A stretch of DNA of 64,000 nucleotides from Bactericera cockerelli (Eukaryota; Arthropoda; Insecta; Hemiptera; Triozidae). Position numbers and translations under genes: made by a program. The DNA lies in assembly GCA_024516035.1 (NCBI GenBank), contig CM044964.1, positions 6,218,716 to 6,282,715 of the forward strand. Direction: 5' to 3'. Each line of letters begins with the position of its first letter. Positions within the stretch are counted from its first letter, which is position 1. A model generated the notes under the pieces. It was not told where the DNA came from, made no database searches, and worked only from the letters and a program-made list of their open reading frames with translations. Shown piece after piece: positions 1-10,977 of the stretch.

Positions 1-405
1 TTTAATAGTTCTTCAGCACATTGTTTGAATGTTTGATTCGCGAAGATTTTAAAAACTGCTTGAGGTTGTCTTTCTAACAGCTTTGACCAAACATTTGGTC
101 TAATCTTTTTTTATGATAATGGTGTAATTATCAAGATTATCATAAACTCTATAAAATATAATGTCCTGGCCAAGGGATAGCACACTGAGTTGTACAAGTA
201 ATTCTACAGGTAAGATGGAACAAGTCATAGAAGAAATTAGAAATAAGTTGGTGGAAATAGATGAGAAAAAAGTAAAGAATACTTGTACAAGCGTCTGTCC
301 CTGGCAATTCAAAGAGGAAATGCTGGAAGCATTGAGGGCTCTTTCCCCGACAGGAGTGCCTCAATTCTGAGAAGACTCGGCTATATGCAATGACAACACA
401 AGATA
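1..405. other. Intergenic, no recognised gene
   Basis: AT-rich DNA ahead of the first SINE. A 69-codon Lys/Glu-rich reading frame lies at 161-370 on the + strand, but it has no family motif I recognise and no visible splice or promoter context. I do not call it a gene. Confidence 0.5.
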
Positions 406-547
406 CCGACCTCAGTAGCTTGATTGATAAGACGGCGGACTTGTAACCTGGAGGTCGGTGGTTCAAGTCTTGATTTCAGCGTAGATTTAGTAAAGCGAGT
501 TAGAGTAGTTGTGATATCACGAAAGTGATTAACACAAATATGATAAC
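406..547 (+). repeat. SINE-B copy (tRNA-like head)
   Basis: The head contains a tRNA-like anticodon-arm region and a B-box-like GGTTCAAGTC. The body ends with a conserved block reading GTGATATCACGAAAGTGATT and then AACACAAATATGATAACTT. The same unit recurs on both strands at 6779-8110 (split), 9316, 16791, 32021, 42312, 44611 and 48245, which defines it as a dispersed Pol III-type retroposon. Confidence 0.85.
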
Positions 548-1133
548 TTTTTTGTTTGTTGATAACACAAGATCCAACGATAGAAAATTGGTTATCGACC
601 CTGAATAATCTGAATATAGCTTCATAGAAGTAAAGAAATTCTGATCCAGACAGTAAAATTTCCCAAGGGCGTTATGATTTCTTGAAGAAAAACACATTTG
701 TAATAAAAAATTAACATTACACGAAGGAAAAAATCTCTTACTGCGATTGCTATTTAATTCCAGAAAGGCATGCCATATCTTCTGTTACTGCTTCTCTTCA
801 GTTGATTTTAATAATATACTGGTTGAGATGTAAGGGGAAACAGCTAGTGTTTGCAAACAGTTGTATTCACTAAATTGCATGAGCTTTCCCTACAAATTGC
901 ATTACTGGATGATTCCTTACAATGGCAGATGTTAACAATAAAGAATGCATCATCCATAATGATTTGGAGGTTAGGTGTAACTCTGATCCTGGAGTATGTG
1001 ATAGGTCATACGTCAAGTATTCCCTCGACTGTGTGGCTTGTGTTGGGTAGTCAGTCATGGCAACTTTCAAATATGGAACCTACGTGAATTTATCACAAGA
1101 ACGTGAAGAGAGCTGAAGTAATGTGAATGATGA
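548..1133. other. Intergenic, nothing recognised
   Basis: No coding signal, repeat structure or RNA gene that I can support. Short reading frames at 851-1087 and 870-1070 overlap on opposite strands and look like chance. Confidence 0.5.
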
Positions 1134-1375
1134 GCCAACGTCGATGGCATGTTGAACATACTAGTTCTCGTTCTATCACTGAAGTTAAGCAATACCCAGC
1201 GAGGTTAAGACATGGATGAGTGAGCATTCAAACCATTCAGATGCTTGCTATTCCCGTTCCCACTCATGCTGGGTGAGTTTAATTTAAGTTGGTTTGTGCG
1301 TTTCCAGCAAATAGAGGAAATAACCCCCGTCGTGATATAATTATACAGTTGATAAGCCTTTAAATAAAAAAAAAA
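1134..1375 (+). repeat. SINE-5S copy (5S rRNA-derived head), diverged
   Basis: Starts GCCAACGTCGATGGCATG and keeps the 5S internal promoter blocks (GAAGTTAAGCA, then a degraded GACATGGATGAGTGAGC). It continues into the core shared with SINE-G (CATGCTGGGTGAG ... AACCCCCGTCGTGAT) and an A-rich end near 1365-1375. Confidence 0.8.
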
Positions 1376-1556
1376 TAAATATAAGAGTGGAAACGATGCA
1401 CATGAAGATAGGAGAAAAATGAAAGTGGAAAGAAGACTTAAATCAAAAGTACGAGGTACAATAACGCAACAACAGGGAATTGAAATTGACAACAAAAAGT
1501 TGGTTGTTCCAGGAACTTGTTAAGTAGAACTAGTTGATAGAAACAAAAAATAAAAA

Positions 1557-1755
1557 TAATAATATCGCCTTATTTATACTGCTTGATTAAGACTATTAAG
1601 TCCCATTATTCCAGCAGTAAGCCCAAGACATATTATTATGTGGTAAAAATCCCAAATGGGAGGATACTTGTCATGTCCCGGTTGGGTTTCGAACCCACGA
1701 CCTCTGGAATCTCAGGATTCACAGAGTGCCGCCTTTACCACTGAGCTACTGGTCC
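1557..1755 (-). repeat. SINE-A copy, near full length
   Basis: On the minus strand it has a tRNA-like head (TAGCTCAGTGG A-box region, GGGTTCGAAACCC B box). The body follows (CCTCCCATTTGGGATTTTTA, then GCTTACTGCTGGAATAATGG) and ends in GCGATATTATT. Matches copies at 3910, 15243, 40049 and 59021. Confidence 0.9.
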
Positions 1756-1925
1756 ATTAATCTATAGGAAATGACCAGAAATAATAGTAAAAACTTGAAA
1801 AATATACAGGAAATCACTGGATAACAGTCTCGTACTGAAAATTCGAAAGAATAGCAATTACAATGATACATACTGGTTCAATCTACATCCATGGTGATAT
1901 GACCATGCAATTGAAAGTGACATTA

Positions 1926-2092
1926 TCATCATAGGGTGGCGTCATCGTGAACGATGGTAGCCAGACAGTGGAGTAATGACTCAGCATTTCTACCACTGTC
2001 GTTACAAGGAGGCTAATATTTGACCAGGTCCCCCAGAACCAAGCCAATGCTGGTCTACTCCCTGTTTACAGTCCCCCAGCCAGACTAGTGAC
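1926..2092 (-). repeat. SINE-D copy
   Basis: Carries the recurrent block GGTGGCGTCATCGTGAACGA, GGTAGCCAGACAGTGGAG and CCAGAACCAAGCCAATGC. Orientation is taken from the (CAT)n/(ATG)n end. Just upstream, 1892-1925 is a short SINE-5S tail (GATATGACCATGCAATTGAA), so the two repeats abut. Confidence 0.85.
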
Positions 2093-2480
2093 ATTATACC
2101 CAAATTAAAAGAAAAAAATACTTGCAGTAAATATTAGAAGACGAAATAAGGAGACTAAGCTGATGATGATCATAATGAGAAAGAAAGAGAAGGAGAACAA
2201 ATAAGAAGAGAAAACATAAGAGGAATATAATAAGATGTGATTTGTGATCGTGCCACACGACTCTGTTTGATTTCAAAGAAACAGAAGATTTCGTGTCAAA
2301 GGAACAGCGGTACAAGAAAAACAAGATGCTTATTAGAAAGTGAAATGTAATCTGCATGAATTTAATTTTCAAAGACTCAAATACTTATTGCCAAGGGTCT
2401 TGTGTGAAGATGAAAGTTGATTGTTAAACAAGTTCATGTTCAAATAATGAAATGATTATTTAATGTTAGAGATCGCATAC
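2093..2480. other. Intergenic, nothing recognised
   Basis: AT-rich, purine-biased + strand. The 92-codon minus-strand frame at 2094-2372 is rich in Leu, Phe and Ser as expected from A/G-rich DNA read backwards, and has no domain. Confidence 0.5.
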
Positions 2481-2520
2481 AAAATTATTTTTTTTTTATT
2501 ATTATTTTTTTAGGCTTTAA

Positions 2521-2966
2521 TGGCAGGATTCTCAAATTGCTTGAGCTCTTCCACTAAACCATAGTACTGTTTATTTGATGAACTTTGGCATCCCACCTTG
2601 TTAAAAATCAATTGTCGTATAAAATATACGCTTAAAAAATGACATTTTTTCACGTCACTAGCACACAAGTGCAGGGCGTTACTTTGTTTCTTTTCCCTTG
2701 CCCAAACAAATGCTTACCAATGACCACAAGCTGCTGAAAAGATGTACCTAGATTGTATCTAAAAATTAAATAAGAACGTTACGCGACGTTGTTATACAAT
2801 TGGGTACTTTTTTCTGATTTAACGAAGCTTAAACAAGGCGACAAGACTGTCGTTCACGCCGGCATTACGCACTTTTTTTAATTTGGGTTTAACTTCGCTT
2901 TCCGCTGTGGCCATTTTCCACCCAAATGATTGGTTGGAAGAGCTCACTCCAATGAGAATCCTGCCA
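2521..2966. mobile_element. Short TIR element (MITE), possibly PIF/Harbinger-like
   Basis: Terminal inverted repeats begin TGGCAGGATTCTCA (2521-2534) and end with the exact complement (2953-2966). A second inverted block TGAGCTCTTCCA lies just inside each end. TAA flanks both sides (2518-2520 and 2967-2969), compatible with a 3-bp TSD. The flanking AGGCTTT / AAAGCCT are also inverted, so the true boundary could lie further out. No transposase frame. Confidence 0.7.
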
Positions 2967-2983
2967 TAAAAAAAGAAAGCCTA

Positions 2984-3020
<37 letters not shown>

Positions 3021-3100
3021 TCATACCTACTATATCATGTTAATCAATTTTGTTTGTTTTAAATACTCCATGAGGGAGTCTATGGATGCGGGGTCGTCTT

Positions 3101-3241
3101 TTAGGCTAGGTTTAACCGCGGTGGAATTACGGATCTGGTTATGAGTCTACATGTGAGAAAGTGTTGAACCGACAGCATCTCTCCGCATTGGCAGACTGGT
3201 GGAGATGTCTTGAGGAGTAAGAACTTGTGGCCAATGCGGAG
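3101..3241 (-). pseudogene. LINE 3' coding fragment (reverse transcriptase ORF C-terminal tail)
   Basis: Read from 3241 leftwards, one frame stays open for 46 codons. It encodes LRIGHKFLLL, then PPVCQCGEMLSVQHFLTC. The pattern RIGH...C-x-CG...V-x-H-x-L-x-x-C is the characteristic C-terminal tail of non-LTR retrotransposon pol proteins of the Jockey/I-like groups. There is no start codon and nothing of the RT upstream, so this is a truncated relic. Confidence 0.7.
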
Positions 3242-3244
3242 TCT

Positions 3245-3909
3245 AGTAAGGAATTCTTCCTAGTAGGAATTTCTTCCTAGTATTTCTACTAGACAAAGAC
3301 CAATAGTCAAAGATCGTACATTGAATACACAATTTCTGATTTTTACTATTCACGACGTCATGAACGATGATCGCCACCAAAACTGTACAATCACAATAAG
3401 CTCTTGACTCCAAGCATCAATCAAGCCGCAATTAACACATTTCTAGCTAGCACATTCGACACTCTTAAGTCTGACTTATGACCCTCACTTATACATGTGT
3501 CAGCCTTAAGAGTATTTATCATGCACCTACAAGAACATGATAGATACTCTTCATTCACACTCTGTCAAACTTTTTGGAACAAATTGACATGGAAGAATTT
3601 CTAATCAAAGCTTGGAACGAAAGAATGAATTTTACAAAGGAGAAAGCGAGAGATATTGTTATTTCTGTTTCAGAATCTTCTTCTTTTTGGTCGTTTGGAA
3701 TGACGAGTCTATAAATCTTGCTAGAATTTGTAGGTTCGATTCCTATCACACAAAGATTTATTACTATTTTTAGTATTTAAAAAACAATAAAGTGGTGTGT
3801 ATGACCAATGACCATAAATATTGACACGCACCACTATAACCTAAAAAAAGATAGATAGGTATAGCTGATAGAAAAAAACATTGACAGAAACAAAACTATG
3901 TATAAGTCT
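3245..3909. other. Intergenic, nothing recognised
   Basis: AT-rich sequence between the LINE relic and the next SINE. The 64-codon minus frame at 3555-3749 has no motif. Confidence 0.45.
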
Positions 3910-4120
3910 GTCCCGGTAGCTCACTGGCAAAGGCGGCACTCTGTGAATCCAGAAGTTCTAGAGGTCGTGGGTTCGAAACCCAGCCGGGACATGACAAGTT
4001 ATCCTCCCATTTGGGATTTTTACCACATAATAATGCTGGGCTTACTGCTGGAATAATGGGACTTTAATATTCCTTATCGGGCAGTAAAAAAAATGCGATA
4101 TTATTATTATTATTATTATA
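3910..4120 (+). repeat. SINE-A copy, full length
   Basis: Head opens GTCCCGGTAGCTCACTGG and closes CCCAGCCGGGAC, so the seven-base tRNA acceptor pairing is retained. Body and (TTA)n tail (to about 4120) match the 40049 copy. Confidence 0.92.
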
Positions 4121-4251
4121 AATAACAATTTTGGTACAAAGTAAGCGGAAAATTTTTTATTCTTGTGATTTCCTAATGTAAATATTTTTTAAATAAACAA
4201 TGGAAATCCTAATGTAAAAAATCTGGTGTAAACATCACACGACTTTCCTTA

Positions 4252-4866
4252 TCATATTAGGAATGGGAACAAGACCAAAAGCCACTGGTGACTCAAAGGT
4301 AACAGTTAGCTGAAAATCAAAGCCAAATTCGTAATCAGCACCTCAAAATTATTGGATTTGATATGTCACAATCCCCATCTAGGATGAATAATAAAAAAGT
4401 TAGTCAAAGCGGGTCCCCCCCAAAATACCGGTAAATTGGGGCCGAGGTCCAAAAAGTTCAAGATATCAAAAAAATGATGGGAAGAGACCCCTATTATTTT
4501 TTTAATCCAAGAAAATGTTGTTCTCTAACTTTTTTGTATCTTTAACCAATTCATAGAAACGGCGCTTGCGGCCAATATTTGCGGCCCTGCAGCCGCATTC
4601 TGCGGCCGATTTCAACTAAAAGTTTCGTGGTTCGTCTGGTGAATAATATTAATTTCCATACCAAATTTCAAGTCTCTAGCTCTTACCGTTCTTGAGATAT
4701 CCTGTTCACACACAGACACACAGACAGACAGACAGACGCACGGACCAATGGCTGAAAACAACTTTTTTGGTATCCTGAGGCTATGATTCGTCCAGAAATG
4801 TGAAAAACTGGGTAGGTCAAATTTTCGACGAATACAATACTTTCCTTATTATAGGATAAGGAAAGT
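4252..4866 (+). repeat. Dispersed repeat R2 with short inverted ends
   Basis: ACTTTCCTTAT at 4252-4262 is the complement of ATAAGGAAAGT at 4856-4866, giving 11-bp inverted ends. The interior (4420-4866) matches 40825-41228 on the other strand, including AAAATACCGGTA, AAAAAGTT and AAAACTGGGTAGGTCAAAT-like blocks. A (CAGA)n stretch at 4714-4735 corresponds to a (GT)n expansion in the other copy. The right end itself folds (ACTTTCCTTAT / ATAAGGAAAGT at 4840-4866). No coding capacity. Confidence 0.65.
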
Positions 4867-5275
4867 AAAAATAGTGCTTGTTATAGATATAGACTAAAGA
4901 CAGTAATAGCAAAAGGCAACATAGTTTACGAATTAATAATATAATAATAATAATAATGTAAATATTTAAAATTATCACGGTGCCGATTTCATTTTCAAAG
5001 CGAGTGCACTCGATACTTTCTATCACATTCGTGAAAGTGCAAACTGAGTACCATTCGACGAAAGTTTAAGAAGAAAGATTAATTTTCAGTGCTTAGGGGG
5101 GTCACTTATCAACGTCTGAAGATGATGTCAAACACAAGATCTCGAGATATCACCACAATGGAGGAGGAATGAAGAGAAGCACTTAGGAGCAGGCGAACTC
5201 TCGCGATGACTGTGAAAAATTCCAAAGCGATAGTAAAATTTTGTTTAAACAAACACGCACACAAGTAAACTAATG

Positions 5276-5515
5276 GCCAGAGTAGATGGCGCTTTGCATG
5301 TACCGGTTCTCGTAGGATCACCAAAGTAAAGCAACGTCCAGCGAGGGGAAAACTTCGTGCTGTTGGAATTCCGGCAAAATCCAGGCTGGGTGAGGTTAAT
5401 GTGGATAGCAGGTTTGTGAGTTTCCTGCGAATGGAGGGTAATAACCCTGTCGTATGTGACCATGTATTTGAAAAACGATGTTAAACCCTTCAAGAAAAAA
5501 AAAAAAAAAAAAACA
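5276..5515 (+). repeat. SINE-5S copy with poly(A) end
   Basis: 5S-like head (GCCAGAGTAGATGGC ... ACCGGTTCTCGTAGGATCAC) joined to the shared core (CAGGCTGGGTGAGGTTAATG, TTTCCTGCGAATGGAGGG). The tail is followed by an A-run from about 5497. The 5S box C is replaced by CGTGCTG..., as in the 36962 and 45288 copies. Confidence 0.88.
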
Positions 5516-6285
5516 AAAAAACAAAAGAAATGAACAATTCTATAAAACGAACAAATAATAAAAAAAAACGTTGTTCCGCACATGTACAAACACTTTTCTT
5601 AAAATTGAAAAAAAGCTGGTATTAGATAAATCACTGATGTGAAGCAGATCTCAGCTTGGAGAAGACTCAGATTGATGCCTTTCATAGTTCTGAACCTATC
5701 GGTAGAAAAATGTTTCTGCTGTCGTTAACAACCGTACTCAGAATGGGTGATTTCAGAATACAAGTATTTGCTATCTGAGACTGCTTCATGGTGAATAGAA
5801 GGTAAAACAGTGAAGACCACGTCAAAGTAATGGAATAAAAGAGTAATAATGGAATAATCTAACAAAATATTGTAAATAATGAATAACAAAAGTATGTAAT
5901 AATCATAGTACGAATTTCACCAACGTTAAACACCAAATACCTATGTAGATTTAAAAAAAAAACTAATCTGCATAAAGAAGAATGAATTAAATCAAGCTTG
6001 TAGCAATTACCAGGAACAATTACAAACGAAATAATTAGGAACGTCTCAAGGCAAAAAAAATTAATGTCATTTCACCTAGGTTTAATGTTCGCTTGGAGTC
6101 TATTAGCATATTTCTAATAAATCTCCTTCAATCATGTAATTACACACATGAAGACGATAAAAGATGAGTGCAGTGGTTACCGCAAGAAATTGCCTGTTTA
6201 GTCCTTGAGGACAATGTAACTTTTACCAATTGTAGGATCTACCGAAACACCTCAACATTATTAATATTTGAACCACATCTAAATC
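5516..6285. other. Intergenic, nothing recognised
   Basis: AT-rich, with no open frame carrying a recognised motif. Confidence 0.45.
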
Positions 6286-6288
6286 ATC

Positions 6289-6335
6289 ATCATTCTAGGG
6301 TGGCGTCATCGTGACCGATGGTAGCCAGACACTAA
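6289..6335 (-). repeat. SINE-D terminal fragment
   Basis: Only the (CAT)n end and GGTGGCGTCATCGTGACCGA block with GGTAGCCAGACA remain. Confidence 0.7.
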
Positions 6336-6838
6336 ATGAATGAATTATTTTTTCCTTTGTCATTTTCATTTTTCAAATAATTAAAAACTGGATGGTTGCA
6401 GTTGCCCATATTGTCCCAGGGAAGTAGTGGAGATAGATCAAAATCCTAGAACATCAAGTAGAAATAATTATCAATGTGAGATACTGGTCTTTGGAATAAT
6501 TCTGAAACCGAAATCAATCAAGTTCAACATCAAAACAACAATAGGAGAGTTGATCACGGAAATGCACGTAACAATCCTTTTAGGGGTCACAAAATACAAG
6601 CAACGACGATAATGATAGACATATGAGAAACCAACTGAAGAAACAACTAAAAATGTTTTGAAGTTTCATTTACTACCCTATTTTCACCACTTTACCACAG
6701 ACAAAAAAAAAACCCCATTAACCCTTCTGTCAGGTACAAGATTTTTTACCTTCCGTATTGAATCTTTTTGTTATTTTATTATTATTATGATATCACAACT
6801 ACCCAAACTAGCTTTACTACATCCACGCTGAAACCGGG

Positions 6839-8040
6839 GGTGGTATGCATAGTCGTTCCTCAAATCGAGGTCTTCCTTAAAACTTCACTCAATAGCATTT
6901 TCGTATGCATGAACCTCCCTCGATTACATTTTTTGAGGAAGGCTCCTCCATAGTTGAGGACAGCTCCTCGTTTCAAGGTAGATCTGGATCTACCTCAAAC
7001 CTTCCCTCAATCTAATAGTTATTTTATCAGTTTGAATTTGTTTTGTTTACACTTTCAATTTGATTATTTTTTCTCGCGTATTTTTCAAGTTTTTGTAATA
7101 ATGAAAAGTCTGTTTTAAAATAATTATGGCAATAATATTAGATTATCAATATTATTATTACTTCCAATAATTTCTAATATTAAATTTGTTTTGTTTTTAA
7201 TTTGATTACTTTTTCTATCAATTTATAATAGTGAAAAGTTTGTTTTAAAATAATCATAGCAAAAAATCTCAGAATTTAGCAATAACAGAAAGCCAAAAAT
7301 TATGATTACCATTCACGATGAAGTGTTCATAATTATTGGCAGTGTACTTTTTCACCATTTGAACATAATAATCGTTTGAGAACTTTCCTAGATACAAGAG
7401 ATTCAGTAAAAAATCTCAGAATTTAGCGATAGTGGTAAGTCGAAAATTATGATTGTCATTCACGAGGAAGTATTGTGTCCATATAATTGGCAGTGTTTTT
7501 TTTTTTACCATTTGAACAAAATAATTGTTTGAGAACTTTTGATACAAGAGATTCAGTAAAAAATCTCAGAATTTAGCGATAGTGGTAAGTTGAAAATTAT
7601 GATTGTCATTCACGAGAAAGTATTGTGTCCATAAAGTTCATTATTTTTGAATCATCAGAAAATCGTGGTGTTGACCGACTTTTCTCTTAAGAACAATTAA
7701 AAACAATCTATAATAAATAATACGAAAACTGAATTACTTAATTAAAATAAAATAATTAACTGAGTTTCATCCAATCTCGGTCTTGAAAGTCGAAAGTAAA
7801 AATTTCTTGTAGAAATTCTGTGAGTGAACAGTGAAAACAATAAACATAGATGTGCGCATGCGTCACGCTCAAAATCGGGGTTTTAGTTCTGGCAACACTG
7901 GTGGACCATCTCATACTCAAGGAGTTGTCTATGCAATGGAACCAATACTCAATTTGAGGAACCGTCCTCCATTGAGGAAGACTTCGAGGGATGCTTGATT
8001 TGAGGAGATCTCAATTTGAGGAATGACTATGCATACCACC
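6839..8040. mobile_element. 1202-bp TIR DNA element, non-autonomous, superfamily undetermined
   Basis: Ends are inverted: GGTGGTATGCATAGTCGTTC at 6839 against GGTGGTATGCATAGTCATTC read inward from 8040, continuing CTCAAAT on both. Inside each end lie many TTGAGGA / TCCTCAA words that could be transposase-binding repeats. The 5-bp CCGGG flank duplication would suit a 5-bp-TSD superfamily such as Transib, but the termini lack the CAC start usual for Transib. No transposase frame; the interior is AT-rich with tandem duplications. Confidence 0.85.
7261..7637. repeat. Tandem repeat, about 147-150 bp unit, 2.5 copies
   Basis: Units start at AAAAAATCTCAGAATTTAGC at 7261, 7408 and 7558. Each contains ATTATGATT and CATTCACGA words and ends near GTGTCCATA in later copies. 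A looser duplication precedes it (about 7025-7130 and 7180-7260, sharing GTCTGTTTTAAAATAAT-like text). It lies wholly inside the TIR element. Confidence 0.85.
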
Positions 8041-8110
8041 CCGGGACTTGAACCACCGACTTCCAGGTTACAAGTCCGCCGCCTTATCAATCAAGCTTCT
8101 GAGCACTGTA

Positions 8111-9315
8111 CCAATCACAGCGAACTGTAGCCCAAGTTGAAGGAGAGTCTGGCTTATCTTAAGTCTAATCCTGTTTTATAGTTCGACCCTTGATGTCATG
8201 AAGAGGTACTTTTAAGCGTACGTTCGCAGGCATATTTTAACTTTATAATTGAATGAAAATTAAATCTCAGTGAATTTCGGTTTTGCCATTAAATCTCGCA
8301 TATGGAATATATTGTGGTTGTCTGAACCACAGATGGCTTTCAGATGGAAGGGGAAGTACATTTGAACGTCTCCGTGATGTGACTAAAGTTGATATCTATT
8401 AAAATTTGTACTTTCTACGTCTTCATTTTTGTGGATTTTGCTTCCGAGTTCACCGATGGTTGTATCTAGCTGGGGGTGTTAAACAGTAAGAAAACCAGTG
8501 TCTCGCTAGAGGACTATAAACAGAGAACTGACTAGACGACCCAGGCTAGGCTAGCTTGCACTTTTTCAAGGGTTTAATGGCTTTTTTATTTATAGTTTAT
8601 TTATTTATTTTCTTTATAAAGAAACATTTATACAAAGGTACTTTTCCTAATCTTTGAAGGGCTTGGAAAGAAATAGCCCAAATTCTCACGATGGTTGATC
8701 GCAAATAGAAATACATATGTGGTTCAGGACGAGCCAAATTTTTCACTAGAGTTGGCTGGAAACAATCATATCCCTCAGCTGTAGCCAAACTGATTACAAC
8801 AACAACATGATTGTTTCTACATCAGGCAATTTGAGGTTGAGTTCTTCTTTCATTATACTTTTTCGAAAACCTACTTGTGTTCGGCGTTGGTTTGTTGAAG
8901 TCTTATTATCTACTTCATTGATTATTGCATAAGACAATCTTTAACATCCAACCCTTACGAAAACTTTTATGCAAAGGTCAAGAAACAGTGAGTACTGAAT
9001 AAGAAGATCTTGAGGAAGGAAAACATAAAAGAAAACCCGCCAATTTCGCCACTTTCAATTGGCTAACCATAAATATTTTTTAAACATACGAGGAAGTTAT
9101 ATGCCACTGAGCATTGTGATAAATCTTTAAACACATACAATTTGCATGGGTATGTATATTTCTTACATCTAGGTAGGTACTAGGTACCTGGTACATAGTA
9201 CGAGTACATAAGTGGTTAATGTATTGAGGTTTGGTAATTTCAGGATATCACCGGGATCTAGAGAGTGGTTTCTAACATTTGACCGTTAAGGTGTCGGTAT
9301 TCAAGTTTTAGTTAA
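8111..9315. other. Intergenic, nothing recognised
   Basis: No coding signal. Around 9170-9215 there is a short GTAC-rich degenerate repeat (GGTAC / AGTAC words). The 63-codon frame at 8597-8788 is not convincing. Confidence 0.45.
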
Positions 9316-9454
9316 GTTATCATATTTGTGTTAATCATTTTCGTGTTGTCACAACTACTCAACTTTTACTAATTCTGCGCTGAAAATCGGTCTTAAACCA
9401 CCGACCTCCAGGTTACAAGCCCTTTGGCTTATCGATCAAGCTATTGAGGTCCGT
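9316..9454 (-). repeat. SINE-B copy, diverged
   Basis: Minus-strand head (CCACCGACCTCCAGGTTACA) and body (TCGTGTTGTCACAACTACTC) recognisable, with several substitutions against other copies. Confidence 0.8.
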
Positions 9455-10969
9455 GCCATGGCATTCAAGGCTTTACTATTTACTACAAATTCGTCACATT
9501 GGAATACGGAGAAGTGGATTCGTGAATTAATTCCATCAAGATTGAATTTGAACTTATTAAATGGGAAATAGAAACACAATCTTTTTTGTAAAAACGATCT
9601 GAGAAAGGGACGTTTGACAACCAAAACGAGATCTTGGTGAGACCTATTAAAGTTATCATTTTATAAATATAAAGTCACACAGATGAAATTAAAAGGAAAA
9701 GCTTGCTAACAAGTACATTGTATACGTACGCCACGTACGGTGCTTTTCAAGCAAAGCAACGCCAATAAAAACAAAACAAGCGAGCTATCTACATTGGATA
9801 CCAACCTCCAATGGGCTAATATTTTTTTTTTGGGGAACTTTCCATTTCTATGACTGTAAAAACAAAGTAAGATTACCGCTATCATTGCAGTTGTTCTATT
9901 ACATACCCATTCAAAATGTGCTCCCACAATTTTGAGAACTGCTCACATCGAGATATCTATCATCAGAACATCAGAAATTTAAATTGTTTAATTTCATTTA
10001 CCATTCATAATGACTCACCCACATCTCACTGAGTATCATGACTATCATGGCTGAGCGGTATTGATGACGATTGAGAAGTCACCGGTACTTTCATTATCAC
10101 CAGTCATCATAATCTTCATTATTTTGGTGGTAACCCAACGGCAATTATCACCAAAGTCATCATTTTTGTCATCTTCCTCATCAAAATGATTATCATCATG
10201 AGTTCCAAGCAAATACCTGGTAAAGTTTCTTCTGAAAACTGAAAATGATGGATTGCACATTGCACATTTCTAAATTCATCTATGTGATCTTTACCAAATT
10301 TACTCACTGGAAATGTCTTTCTTTAGTATTATTTTGGGAAGTGTTTGGTCTTTGGTTTAGCGTACGTGGAACAGCTTCGGCATTACCGCAACGCTCATGA
10401 AGTCCTTTGCCAATGATATTATCAATAAAAATTAAAATGACTGACCTGGCCCAAGTGATTATGAAAGACACCCTAGATATATTATCAACAACCACTTATA
10501 TTCATGAAAAAAAGAACTACCTATACTAATTTGCTTGCAAAAAATTGTTGAAAAAAAAAAAAAAAAAACAAAAACAAAAAAAATAATATTTATGTGAACT
10601 GTGTCAGATGTGACAACTCATTATAAAGCAGTTCGTTCAATAAATTTATTTGTTTCTCTCTCTCCCTCATAACTTTGCTTAATTTTTATAGCAAACACAA
10701 ACATCTAGGACCCAAATAATTAATTATGACAAAAACAACACATTACGCAAAATATCATAAAATACAAAGAGCAAAGAAAAACTCACGTTACAGAGAGAAG
10801 AAAAAAAATACATTATCTTTTTTCTTTCTTTTTTATTCTTTCTTTTTTACGAACTTCATGTCCATTCATACAAAACGCGATTTTATATGTTAAAAAAAGA
10901 AAAAAACTTATGATTAACTTGAAAATTACCTTAAGCTCTAAATTTTAGCAAATTAGACCTAGAACTTAG
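9455..10969. other. Intergenic, nothing recognised
   Basis: AT-rich. Around 10040-10210 the strand is rich in CATCATNATC words, giving low-complexity frames at 10045-10307. A-runs occur near 10550-10580. No gene supported. Confidence 0.45.
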
Positions 10970-10977
10970 CAAATAAT

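Larger units (their letters stand above)
6779..8110 (-). repeat. SINE-B copy split by a 1.2-kb insertion
   Basis: The 3' half (6779-6838, ending CACGCTGAAACCGGG) and the head (8041-8110, starting CCGGGACTTGAACCACCGAC) together make one normal SINE-B. The pentamer CCGGG is present at both junctions (6834-6838 and 8041-8045), as expected of a target-site duplication. Confidence 0.85.

Noticed and set aside
161..370. A 69-codon Lys/Glu-rich frame that might be a short protein or exon.
   Set aside because: No domain, no splice context, and a stop just before a SINE; not enough to call a gene.
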